Below are positions 25,951 through 35,807 of a stretch of 64,000 bases of DNA, piece after piece. The notes below the pieces were generated by a model that searched no databases, was not told the origin of the DNA, and saw only the letters and a program-made list of their open reading frames with translations. Source of the stretch: Helicoverpa zea (lineage: Eukaryota > Arthropoda > Insecta > Lepidoptera > Noctuidae); NCBI RefSeq assembly GCF_022581195.2, contig NC_061467.1, positions 11,842,001 through 11,906,000 on the forward strand. Direction: 5' to 3'. A program made the translations under genes and the position numbers. The first letter of the stretch is position 1, and each line of letters starts with the position of its first letter.

Positions 25951-27525
25951 TAAGGAGAGAGGCAAAGAGAAATCTAAAATACATCTATGCTTATTATCGT
26001 AATGCTTATACCATAGATAAATTAAAATAACAGAAAATAGGAATACGTTAACAAACATAAGTCACTGCACTTATTATTGCAAATAAACATTTAAATATAT
26101 AACACATAACATATAATTATACGCGTTATCAATAATAAATAATAATAACACAAAATTAACTTAATATTAAGAGCCACTTTTCCGTGGGTACAATTACATT
26201 CACAATTATGCACATAGTACATACGATGGCGAACTTCTAATTAATAGTACACATAGTTTAGATGAGAATGTTTAAAGACATATGTGGTGTACGCGAATGA
26301 GAAAAGTGAAAAGTGGTTAGTGAAAAGCTATGTGAAGATCGTTTGTCGTGATATGGGCATGTGAATAGTAATGAATTGAAAATCATATTGTGAGCATAGT
26401 ATTGAGCATGAATGTGGATGGATACAGAAGAAGAGCATTTTAAGGTTGATTGTAAAAGAACCCAATTCTGGGTTAAGCATGCCGTTGAATATAAACTATC
26501 TGTATTTTTCGTGTATTATATACTAAGTGGCCATAAAGAATAATAAGAAGAGAATGACCAACGAAACCAAAGATATTTAATTAGCTGGAAATAATGGTAC
26601 TCATGAGATGACTCAACAAATAAGAATCTGTGATTAGGGATGGTGTAATGCTTACATATTATTATCATCAGCAATTACTGATATTTATTTTAGAAATTGT
26701 TGAGGTTCATTTACCTGTTTGAAATAATGAGAAAAGAAGTGTTACACAGTAAGTTATAGATCGACAGTTTTGTCTGAATAGGTAATTTCTTCGAAGGATT
26801 ATTTGTTCGGAATTCCAACATCTTTATTGTATCTTCGTACGTCTTTATTTTAAGGGATTACGTTTATAACTCCAGAGCCTGTACATTAACACACTTAAGT
26901 TAACATAAATGAATGGTATAACATAAGTACCTTGAACTTTCTATAAAGGTACATTAAGATACATACATTAAGGATACATTAAGGATATACGTACAAGGTT
27001 TTTAGCTAATATTATAACAAGATCTCTGTTTTAGTTCCGATAAAATATTATTACTCTTGAGGGTATCAAGGAAATAAATTATAACGACCCCTGAAAAGGC
27101 CTCAGTTTTGGTATATAAGACAATGTAATTAGTCATACATATATTGTACCTATACATAGGTGGTCATTATTACCGATTAACTAATATGTAACGTAATGTT
27201 ATTCATTTAAAGTAAAGTTAGAAACATTACTAGATAAATAGTATTGGTCGGGAAATTATTTTTAGCAAAGTTTTTAACAATCTATAATTATGATAATAGT
27301 ATAGTAATACAGGTACTTCAAAATAATATATTATAGTAACAAAACTATATATATCACATACCTTTCAAATGACGATCAGCATCAGCAAAAAAATCATCAG
27401 AACCCAAACTTTTTTAAAAATCACATTCGAAAAACAAAACTGCACTGGCACTCGAGAAACCGAAATTGAAAACAACGAAATTGCAATTCGAACGTCGGAA
27501 AAGTTTTAAATATGGAATGTGGTTC
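25951..27525. other. Gene-free AT-rich stretch
   Basis: No gene or classified repeat is seen. A run of 'acattaaggata' repeats lies near 26950-26985. Confidence 0.4.
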
Positions 27526-27625
27526 GCGAGCCTTCGGGCGGCTTCGGCGGGGACGAGTGTCCCGTTCGGCGGTCGGGTAGCTACTGGCAAGGGTAGGCTT
27601 GCCAGCCCTGGCCCATTGAAACTTT
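27526..27625. other. Isolated 100 bp GC island with hairpin
   Basis: This is a sharp local GC peak in AT-rich surroundings, with CGG and TCGG repeats. It contains a perfect 8 bp stem, CTGGCAAG and CTTGCCAG (27584-27591 and 27598-27605), with a 6 nt loop. A 65-codon plus-strand frame (27466-27663) crosses it. It could be a first exon, a promoter-proximal segment or part of a transposon. The sequence does not decide. Confidence 0.35.
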
Positions 27626-27663
27626 TATCACCTTATTTTATGCAGTGGCTTAGTTTACGCTGA

Positions 27664-28607
27664 CGTGTGCTTTTTGAATTTGGAATGTTTGGTGACAGGA
27701 GCACTATATGGCCGTTCGCACGTTTTTGAAATTCTAAATAAACATTCTTTTTTATTGCAAACTTTATGCGGGAATGTGGCCTTATCATTGCATTTATGGT
27801 TTAAAAATTTGTCTCTATAACATCGTGGAGAGGAAATTTTCATTATTTCCATGACTAAAGCCAGCCAGTGTCACTTGACGAAGGTTTCCTTGTCGACTTT
27901 TTAGGGATTTGTGCTGCAAAAGATTTAAATCTTTAATTTGACTTTGATTGATGACAGTTGGGATTGTTGTTTTATAAGGACTCGCCTTGTTTTAAAGGAT
28001 AAAGAAGGTTCACTGAAGCGTGTTCTATAATAAATTAAAAGCCTATTTTTTACTGCTGTCTGTCAAGTTAAGAACGTTGCCTTATTGAGGGCGTCCACAT
28101 TTTTTGAAGTCAATTAAAAATAAAGTTTTCTTCAAGGACAAAATTACACAGGGTTTCCTGATGATAAAGTAAAACATCCATTTATCATTGTACATGACAC
28201 ATTCTACTATCTTCAATGAAAAACAAAAAACATTGTCACCACAACATTTAACTAGGTGTCAAGAGCATAACTTGAAAGTAGGCAAGTTGCGCCAACTTAC
28301 TTCAAGTTACGGCAAGTGTTAATAATTACTTAATTACACAGAAGTGGTTCACAGAAAACATGATATCTGCAATATAATTACTTTTTAATGTCGCAACAGT
28401 TGGTAATTAGAACTTGCATGAAGGTCGAGGAAATTACGAAAATAGAGGCTAAAATGAAACTGTTGATATTGTAATGAAAAGTGCTAGCATAGTTTGTGTG
28501 AAGCTGGTTATATTAAAAGTCTGACTAATGTTTCATATTTTGATTTTGGAATTTTTTTATTTGCGTTGTCCAATTGTACAGCAAACACGTAAAGGTAAGA
28601 GATCTAA
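27664..28607. other. Gene-free stretch
   Basis: Nothing supportable besides AT-rich non-coding DNA. The TAA at 28605-28607 is the left target duplication of the next element. Confidence 0.4.
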
Positions 28608-29028
28608 GGTGATCTTCACACTGCCCCGCATCACGCTGCATCTTGCGTGTCGACGCACCTACGCGCGTTCCTGCGGGAGTGCAGATCTGCATCATCGTGC
28701 GGGTTTTTCGCGCACTCACGCGCGTAGGTGCGTTTAGTAGATTCACGCACAGCGAGTTCCATTTTCAAATATACACGTCACGCCCATTCAAAATCACGCG
28801 CGGCATTGCGGGATTCAGTGTGCCATACCTTGCGTCTCGCCCCGCACCTACGCGCGGGGGTGCGTGTTTCTCCGCATGTATGTGCGTGATCCGCATGAAC
28901 GCGCGTGGATGCATTTTCAGTGTGTTGGACTATGCGTGTTTTCCATACAAACGGAGATATTTCCATACAACGGAAAAAAACGCATCCACGCACTACGCTG
29001 CATCATGCGGGGCAGTGTGATAATCGCC
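28608..29028. mobile_element. GC-rich MITE with TAA target duplication (PIF/Harbinger-like)
   Basis: The left end, GGTGATCTTCACACTGCCCC, and the right end (reverse complement GGCGATTATCACACTGCCCC) form an imperfect terminal inverted repeat that extends into 'gcatcacgctgcat' against 'gcatgatgcagcgt'. TAA flanks both sides (28605-28607 and 29029-29031), the TWA duplication typical of PIF/Harbinger elements. The 421 bp body is rich in 'acgcgcg' and 'cctacgcgcg' motifs. Overlapping frames of 69-125 codons on both strands are by-products of the GC-rich composition and are not genes. Confidence 0.7.
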
Positions 29029-29031
29029 TAA

Positions 29032-29749
29032 ATGATCATAAACATATTGTTACAAATAAACTTATAACTTACAACTTCTTTCATCGTAACTTCAATATGT
29101 TAGCTTTATCAAAATACTATAATATGGTTCCTATAACTATATTGACCACGATTAAACACCATTAAATGGCAAAATTTACTTCAGCCATATATAAAACCAA
29201 CAACTTCTTTTCGAATCGCCTATTAATCTATCTGTTCCCTGCAGCTGTCCTCAGGAAACTACCAACTTTCTGAGTCCGGATATAAAGTAGTCTATGTCCT
29301 TACAAAGGCAAAGGCTTATCTGTGTATTAAACTACATTTGTGTTCAGTAGTCTCGGCGTCAGACCCGGACAGATAGACTTACTTTCGCTTTTAAAATATT
29401 AAGTAAGGATTAATATTCTAGCTTCGTCGCTTTGAAAATAAATAATAATTCATTTAAATACCAATAAATATATTTTTAAACGTTTGACGTAAATGAGATT
29501 TGTGTAATAAACAGTATTCCCTACTAATATTTTCTTCTAGACACTTGGAGAATATTGCTGACAAAATTATCTTTTAAGCGTTTATTTTTTTATTAAATCT
29601 TGCAGATGTGATTTATGTATCCTTATAAAATTAATATTAAAAATATTCTGAAGGATTAACGCTTTAGCAGGTGTCTATTTCATATAAAATTGTTTTCATA
29701 TACTATGTTCTTTAAAGCAAATATTTATATTCTTATGAAATTATCTAAA
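29032..29749. other. Gene-free stretch
   Basis: No gene seen. 'ctgtcctcaggaaactacc' and neighbouring text near 29250 resemble decayed repeat material. Confidence 0.35.
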
Positions 29750-29885
29750 ACTAGCTATTTCACTCGCTTCTCTGATTCCCGCATCCGGATAAAAAGTAGG
29801 CTATAGATTTTTATGATGTGAAGGGTTAAATTATTTCCCAGTTTCATTAAAAGCTATGGTCAGCCATTTTCAGTTCGACATGTCT
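29750..29885 (+). repeat. Decayed LINE-tail fragment (family R)
   Basis: 'aactagctatttcactcgc', 'ccgcatccggataaaaagta' and 'ggctatagatttttatgatg' follow the order of the forward copies at 53774 and 57170. Confidence 0.45.
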
Positions 29886-30284
29886 GGCTGTTACTTACCT
29901 ACGAGCTCTTCAGTGATTTAAAATACACGCCTATATTACATATCACACGCACCCAAACATTTCTATTTACTTATTCATCACGAGTCCAAATTCCAATATT
30001 TCAACAAGTCCTGCAAATATTTTATTCAATACATAAATATGATTAGGAAACCTAATAAACATTTGCCTAGAAAATACACGAAAATACATGAAAAACACGT
30101 ATTTTTTTGGAAAAAAACTCGAGTTTTCTGTCATAGGATTGTACGTGCTCTCAATGGAGTATGAAGCTGTATAAAAGTTTTATTTCGAAACAAAATAGGA
30201 GACGTGTTACTTTTTTTAATATCCCTGGTTATGTGAACAGATCTGGATCTGGTAAAAACATTGTACCTAGCGAATGCTTCACTA

Positions 30285-30495
30285 CATAGTATAAAATAAA
30301 GTCGCTTTTTCTGTCCCTATATCCCTTTGTACCTACGCTTAAATCTTCAAAACTACGCAACCGATTTTCATGCGGTTTTTTTTATAGATAGAGTGATTAA
30401 AGAGGAAGGTTTGTATGTATGATAACATACATTAAATAGTGGGGAAATGCTGTTATCCCATGCGAAGCCGGAGCGGGTGGCTAGTTAATAATATT
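30285..30495 (-). repeat. Retroposon-tail fragment ('gcgaagccggagcgggt' family)
   Basis: 'aaagtcgctttttctgtccc', 'cttcaaaactacgcaaccg', 'ttttcatgcgg', 'gaggaaggtttgtatgtatg' and 'gcgaagccggagcgggtgg' followed by 'ctagtta' is recognisable as a common moth repeat. Non-coding. Confidence 0.5.
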
Positions 30496-30597
30496 ATAAA
30501 CTACATTTTTTACGTCTGGATGTATGGATATTTATTCCTCTTACAAGCAAAACCTACCGGAAGGATTTTGATAAAAAGCAGTTGTGACGTTGCAAAC

Positions 30598-30807
30598 TGT
30601 CATTGAACATCCTTGGCAGTCGTTACGGGTAGTCAGAAGCCAGTAAGTCTGACACCAGTCTAACCAAGGGGTATCGGGTTGCCCGGGTAACCGGGTTGAG
30701 GAGGTCAGATAGGCAGTCGCTTCTTGTAAAGCACTGGTACTCAGCTGAATCCAGTTAGACTGGAAGCCGACCCCAATATAGTTGGGAAAAGGCTCGGAGG
30801 AGGATGA
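30598..30807 (+). repeat. Retroposed LINE tail, family A copy A4, with 13 bp target duplication
   Basis: The insert begins at 'tgtcattgaacatccttgg' and ends with 'ctcggaggaggatga'. It is flanked by the direct repeat TGACGTTGCAAAC at 30585-30597 and 30808-30820. A 5'-truncated start, a fixed 3' end and a 13 bp duplication are the signature of target-primed reverse transcription by a LINE. The minus-strand frame 30541-30876 is an antisense artefact of this repeat. Confidence 0.85.
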
Positions 30808-30950
30808 TGACGTTGCAAACGCCATCTGTTTTTTAATTAAGATTAACAATCGATTTGTGTTGGATTGAAGATCCAACTAGATAGCGTTGTGTGTTCTTAA
30901 GCTTGGGTTTCCTAGGAAAGCGGTGCCGTCATATAGCGACCGTCATATTA

Positions 30951-31527
30951 AGCTTTGGTTTCCTAGGAAAGCGGTGCCGTCATATAGCGGCCGTAATACA
31001 GCGGTGAATGACGTCACCAGAACGTTGTCTATGTAAACAAAATGGGGCGGTTTCCTAGAGAGCGGTAACTGACGCCGTAACTTCAAAAAGCGGTGCCGCC
31101 ATTTGCATGACGGCCGTCTTGACGGTGTCAGATAGTTTGGTGAACGTTTTATTGAAAGCGGTGAAACTTTTTTAATACGTATTTGTGTTTTTTTTTCGGA
31201 ACAACGTCAAAAATTTGTTACAACTCTTGGAGCAGCGAGGACGACGAAATTTTAATAGATTTCGTTCGTAACCACGAAGCAATATATAATATAAAAAGTA
31301 AAGATTATAGAAAAAGTCAACTAAAACAGAATTGGTGTCGTGAAATTTGAGAAATATTAAATAAAACAGGTTAGTAAGTATGATATAACTAACAAAAAGT
31401 TTATGACGGTGTGTTAAAACGGCCGTGGAACTTTCCGCATGTCATCACCGTAAAGACGACCGTCTATTTGCGTCCGTAATATGACGGTCGCTATATGACG
31501 GCACCGCTTTCCTAGGAAACCCAAGCT
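30951..31527 (+). mobile_element. PIF/Harbinger-type element X, nested inside Y
   Basis: This 577 bp element has terminal inverted repeats beginning AGCTTTGG at the left and, in reverse, AGCTTGGG at the right. It is flanked by TTA (30948-30950 and 31528-31530). Removing X plus one TTA restores a continuous copy of Y ('gtcatattacggacgc'), which proves the order of insertion. The interior holds a decayed MADF-type exon (31222-31369) but no transposase. Mobilisation would have depended on an autonomous relative elsewhere. Confidence 0.88.
31222..31369 (+). pseudogene. MADF (Myb/SANT-like) exon remnant in element X
   Basis: Reading from 31222 without an ATG, the conceptual product starts NSWSSEDDE, continues with ILIDFVRNHEAIY and then KSKDYRKSQLKQNW before a TGA stop at 31348-31350. 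The pattern of an acidic start, a hydrophobic 'ILIxFVRxHxxIY' helix, a 'DYR' and a 'xQxxW' motif fits the N-terminal half of the MADF DNA-binding domain. PIF/Harbinger elements are known to encode a Myb/SANT-like protein beside the transposase. The frame ends at CAG followed by GTTAGTAAGT (31367-31379), a good 5' splice donor, so this looks like the first exon left in a deletion derivative. Homology was judged by eye only. Confidence 0.6.
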
Positions 31528-31637
31528 TTACGGACGCAAATAGACGGCCGTCTTTACGGTGATGACATGTGGAAAGTTCCACGGCCGTTTTAACACACCG
31601 TCATAAACTTTTTGTTAGTTGTATCATACTTACTAAC

Positions 31638-31785
31638 CTGTTTTATTTAATATTTCTCAAATTTCACGACACCAATTCTGTTTTAGTTGACTTTTTCTAT
31701 AATCTTTACTTTTTTTATTATATATTGCTTCGTGGTTACGAACGAAATCTATTAAAATTTCGTCGTCCTCGCTGCACCAAGAGTT
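31638..31785 (-). pseudogene. MADF exon remnant in element Y
   Basis: This is the minus-strand counterpart of the remnant in X, with the same TGA stop (complement of 31657-31659) and the same splice-donor sequence. A substitution changes the third serine-like codon ('tgcagc' in place of 'agcagc'). Because X and Y share the stop, it predates their separation or belongs to their common non-autonomous source copy. The 88-codon plus-strand frame 31569-31835 is antisense to this and is not a gene. Confidence 0.55.
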
Positions 31786-32135
31786 GTAACAAATTTTTGA
31801 CGTTGTTCCAAAAAAAAAACACAAATACGTATTAAAAAAATTTCACCGCTTTCAATAAAACGTTCACCAAACTATCTGACACCGTCAAGACGGCCGTCAT
31901 GCAAATGGCGGCACCGCTTTTTGAAGTTACGGCGTCAGTTACCGCTCTCTAGGAAACCGCCCCATTTTGTTTACATAGACAACGTTCTGGTGACGTCATT
32001 CACCGCTGTATTACGGCCGCTATATGACGGCACCGCTTTCCTAGGAAACCAAAGCTTTAGTCTAAATCGTAAACAAATTAAAGGTTTTTAATTAATTGTT
32101 TATATTCAATAATTAGTAGCAATTATTTAGCGATG

Positions 32136-33370
32136 TTATGTGTGGTGTTTGGAAATCATTTGATTAATTTCATCGGTCTGATGCATTCGTACGGAAGGAT
32201 CGATTAGTCGAGTTTGACAGGAAATGGTTTGTGACAGGAAGGATTTTGCCCTGTGGTCGAACATTCGAGAGAGTGCGTTGTCATTGCGATGGAAAAGGAT
32301 TTTTGGGTTTAGACGTGAGGAGTCACGCCATTTTGGGTCTGAGCTTGGTGTCTGGAGGGCCCAGGGTTCTGGAGCCCTGAGACCACGAGTGCCATCGGGC
32401 CATATATTTGTCAGGCATCGTTTCCCGCTCAGCCTTATCCAGGATCCGTCTGCAATAGAAGTAGACTTTGTTCCCGACTGTTTCTGATGCTTGTCGGCCA
32501 TTATTTCTTCGGAGCATATTTTGGAATTTCCTGTGAGTATATTGTACGTGTTTCTGTTCCTCTCGGAATGTGTAGATTCATGCGTTTCATACAGGGTTGT
32601 TGTCTACAGGTCTGTTTTTTTAGGAGGGCCTTAATCTCAGGCTACTCTTGTGCACGTGGTCACCGCGTGGGTGATTGGTGTCGCCGTGGTCTTGCGACTG
32701 TTGGTCGGCCAGGTACGGTCCGACGGGTGAGCTGTGACAGCGTGGCTGACCCGCAGTGGCGGCTACCGCCTCCACGCTCCTCGTTACATGAAGACGTCAG
32801 GTAGCTTATGTTGTGCGTGAGTGCTGTGTGATTATCTGTCCTGTATGACATACCCCGGAGGACATGATTTCCGTGTGGAGATAGACGGACCCCGTCTATC
32901 ACCGATGCCAAGGGGAGCTATTTGAGAGACTTTCAGACTAGGGAGTTGTATGCAGAGAGAGAGTACTTTGTGAGCCTTGCCTAACAAGAGCTTTGCATTA
33001 ATTTTATTATCTGCCTGCGTGTGTGCAGCATAGTGATTACTTCATTTAACGATTGAGCTACCAGTCACCAGTGTTCACCTCTCGAACTTGCAAAGCGGCC
33101 CTGAGGCCTTGTTTAGAATCAATATACTCATGTTCACAGGTATAGGATTTGGACAGAGGTTGCCACTTCAGACCACTGTCTGGGGCGGTCAGCTCTGTAC
33201 TGTGTGTGCAATTATTATTGTGTGTCTATAACAGCATTAAATAATAATAACTTAGATTGTCTGTAAAATACATGGAAGTGAAATATAATTGTGTTGTTTC
33301 ATTGGTTACCTATATCATTTAATTTTTACTGTAGAACGGTGGAAGTAAAAACCCCGTGCCGGGTTACACA
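32136..33370. other. Unclassified GC-richer block
   Basis: About 1.2 kb of clearly higher GC content begins after element Y and ends near 'aaaccccgtgccgggttaca'. It contains short inverted motifs such as 'agcgtgg'/'ccacgct' (32739-32778) and 'tagacgg'/'ccgtcta' (32882-32899). Frames of 64-121 codons on both strands look non-proteinaceous. A TG start and CA end could suggest a solo LTR, but no flanking duplication matches. It could equally be a non-coding exon or a repeat. Confidence 0.3.
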
Positions 33371-33404
33371 GTATTAAAGTTTTTTACATATGAATAACAT
33401 AAAG

Positions 33405-33480
33405 GCTACGTTTCATCTCCATGCGGAAAGTGATTCCCTCGGGACGCGGGTGAAAACTAGAACAAAAGCTAGTAATTTAT
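33405..33480 (-). repeat. LINE-tail fragment (family R)
   Basis: 'tgcggaaagtgattccctcg', 'ggacgcgggtgaaaactag' and 'aaaagctagtaat' is the head portion of family R in reverse orientation. Confidence 0.45.
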
Positions 33481-33924
33481 TTCAGAGTTTCATTTAAGGA
33501 AACTAATTCGCGAGCACCAGAATGAAAAATAAATTAATCAATTTCGTAATTACCAAAGTCTAGTGTCCATATCATCTCAATCAATTCAGCAATTTTATCA
33601 TGAAAGCATAACAAACATTTTTCGTATTCATGATACCTCGTAACACGGTAAAAAAGTCCTTGCTAACCTTTCTCTAAAAATCACAACCTTTCTCTATAAA
33701 TTAAACCCTCGGGAATTTTGTACTAAGCAAACTATAATAGATTAGTTCATTAATAACTATTTGTTTCGCTTCCTGGTTCGTTAATTTTCCCATAAAAGTG
33801 AATACGTGATCAATTATTTAATTAACTCGCGCTGATGTGAAGGACGGCCATTGTTTTATAAAATTGGTTTTCCTACAACATTGTATTTAGTGCAATAGCA
33901 GCTAATATGAAAATTATTACATAT
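33481..33924. other. Gene-free stretch
   Basis: AT-rich, with no recognisable gene or repeat. Confidence 0.35.
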
Positions 33925-34090
33925 TCGCCGTTTTCCCGGGGTTTTAACCGTGTCGCGTGAGAACTATAAAATATAGCCCGTGATACTCAGGAAGAGTGTC
34001 GCTTTATAAAAGTAATTTTTTCAGATTTTTTCAAATCGTTTCGGTAGTTTCGGAGCCTCTAGGGTACTTACAAAAGAACAAATAGAATAA
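33925..34090 (+). repeat. LINE-tail fragment (family R)
   Basis: 'cgccgttttcccggggtttt', 'cgtgtcgcgtgagaac', 'tatagcccgtgatactcagg' and 'aaatcgtttcggtag' reproduce the order of the copy at 53774-53980 with moderate divergence. Confidence 0.55.
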
Positions 34091-35807
34091 TATTAATATA
34101 AGTCTACCGTTCTCGCCAAACTTTTTGACGTCACGGAACATTTAGCGTAACTGTTCAAAAACTAATATCAGCGGGTAGCAGAGGTCCGTGACATGCGACT
34201 ATTTTTCCTTGGAATTTAGTTGCAGACTGCCATTCAGCTTGGCGAGAATTTTATCTGGTTAGAGTTCACGTCAATATAGTGCAAAGAGCGTGAGACGAAC
34301 TTACGACCTGTATATTTCTAAGCCACCGCCTTAGCCATCCGTTTCATAAATTGTTTGTGGTTCGTAAGTAAGTTCAGGGTAAATTCTCATGACAAGACCA
34401 TTACAGACAACTACCTTAAACCCTGATACTACCAAAGCGAAGACGAGCAATGCAGAGCGGAGAAGCTTTTTAAACAACCAATACAATTTCCTCGCATAGT
34501 GGATATTACTCAGTAGGAATACGGTACAAGATATGGGAAAAACTAAATTAAATTACAATTTAGTTTTTCGCTCCGCTCGATTCCGGTTTTGGTGGAAACT
34601 GGGCCTTAAACGGGTCCTTACTTGCAAAAATATAAGCTCATAAATAAGCCTGTCTTTCCATGGCAAAGACATTCCCATAGCGCTTGATCTATGCCTTATT
34701 ATACTGAAAATACATACCTATACATAATTGAATTTCATAAATAAACTGCCTTCAAAACCATCGATGAAGTCAGCACGTTTTTCCCATTAATCAGTTTTAC
34801 CAGCAGTTTGGTCGTTTGCGCCATAAAACGGTCTTATCAATTTTGGACTATCAAAATTATTGGTTTAATACCGGAATATTGTTTGGGTACCCGGAATAAT
34901 ATTGAATTTATGTGGAAACAATATTTTTGGATGTAAAACAGATAAAAGGAGCTGAAATTTTCTGGATTTGGGCAGCAAAAAAATATTTGTAATTTTTATT
35001 CAAAAATAATTACTTCAAGTTCCATAAATTAAACCACAAATTCGAAGCTTACATAACATGCCAACCAACATAATCTCTTTATATAAAATTCTTAAATAAC
35101 GTCATGTTCCAAATAAATTACTACGTTACATAACCTAATTTCATCGAGCAAACATTTTCAAGAGGGCCTGAAAATAAGGATGTTTCAAAAATGCGTGTAA
35201 TTTTTTAACCACCCTCACACTTTCCTTGTTAAGGTTGTCACACACATAACCAGCATGGTAACGATCCCTAACTGTATGATCCGTATTGTCCTATTGTCCT
35301 GGTGTGCGGCGATTGTTTTACGATTCCGATTAAAGTGTTGCAGTAGGAAGTATCATATCATATCAATTAATAAAATTGAACTGCTGAAATTATGCGGTAA
35401 TGATTCATTTCCAAGGTGATAATATGTGTGCTTTTCTTTTTAGGAAATCTTCAATGACCCCTTCCACTGTGAGTGCAGCGTGAAGGAGTGTCAGACGCTT
35501 AGTAATTAAAACCGACCATGTTTATTCTGCAGCCTATTTTTTGTACCAAAGGTACCACGGTACCTCTTTCGAACATTCCCGCATGAGATACGTATGCTAT
35601 GACCCTTACCCGGTATGTTGTGACGTAACAAATAGGCTCGGCGTCATACAATTTAGATTTGATGACGTCATTGAAGGTGAAACGATGACGATATAGCTAC
35701 AGGTTATCTCTATGTTATGTTGGGTGAGATTACGTGAGGTGAATTGAGATTAAAATACGTGTTATTGTCAGCCATATATTTTGAGGTAATTTACTGTTTT
35801 GAGTTTA
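34091..35807. other. Gene-free stretch
   Basis: No gene is supported. Around 34360-34620 there is repeat-like text ('catgacaagaccattacaga', 'ttcgctccgctcgattccgg'), part of which loosely resembles 150-240 at the window start. The rest is AT-rich. Confidence 0.35.

Larger units (their letters stand above)
30900..32056 (-). mobile_element. PIF/Harbinger-type element Y, interrupted by element X
   Basis: Y consists of 30900-30950 plus 31531-32056, which sum to 577 bp, exactly the length of the element inserted in it. Its ends read AGCTTGGGTTTCC and (reverse complement) AGCTTTGGTTTCC, followed by a shared 'taggaaagcggtgccgtc' inside a terminal inverted repeat of about 40 bp. TTA flanks it at 30897-30899 and 32057-32059, the TWA duplication of PIF/Harbinger elements. 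It carries no transposase, so it is non-autonomous. It lies in the opposite orientation to X and differs from X at only a few positions in my by-eye alignment, so the pair can fold into a very long hairpin. Confidence 0.85.

Noticed and set aside
28525..29165. Overlapping frames of 69-125 codons on both strands
   Set aside because: They are products of the GC-rich MITE at 28608-29028, which suppresses stop codons. Both strands are open and neither resembles a protein.
30541..30876. 111-codon minus-strand frame
   Set aside because: It is antisense to the retroposed LINE tail and its flanking duplications.
31569..31835. 88-codon plus-strand frame with hydrophobic character
   Set aside because: It is antisense to the MADF remnant of element Y. 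The hydrophobic look comes from reading A-rich coding sequence backwards.
32136..32501. 121-codon minus-strand frame in the GC-richer block
   Set aside because: A frame of 87 codons is open on the other strand across the same bases, and there is no recognisable domain, so composition is the likelier cause.
32134..33369. Solo LTR with TG...CA ends
   Set aside because: No 4-6 bp flanking duplication matches, and no second copy or internal region is visible in the window.
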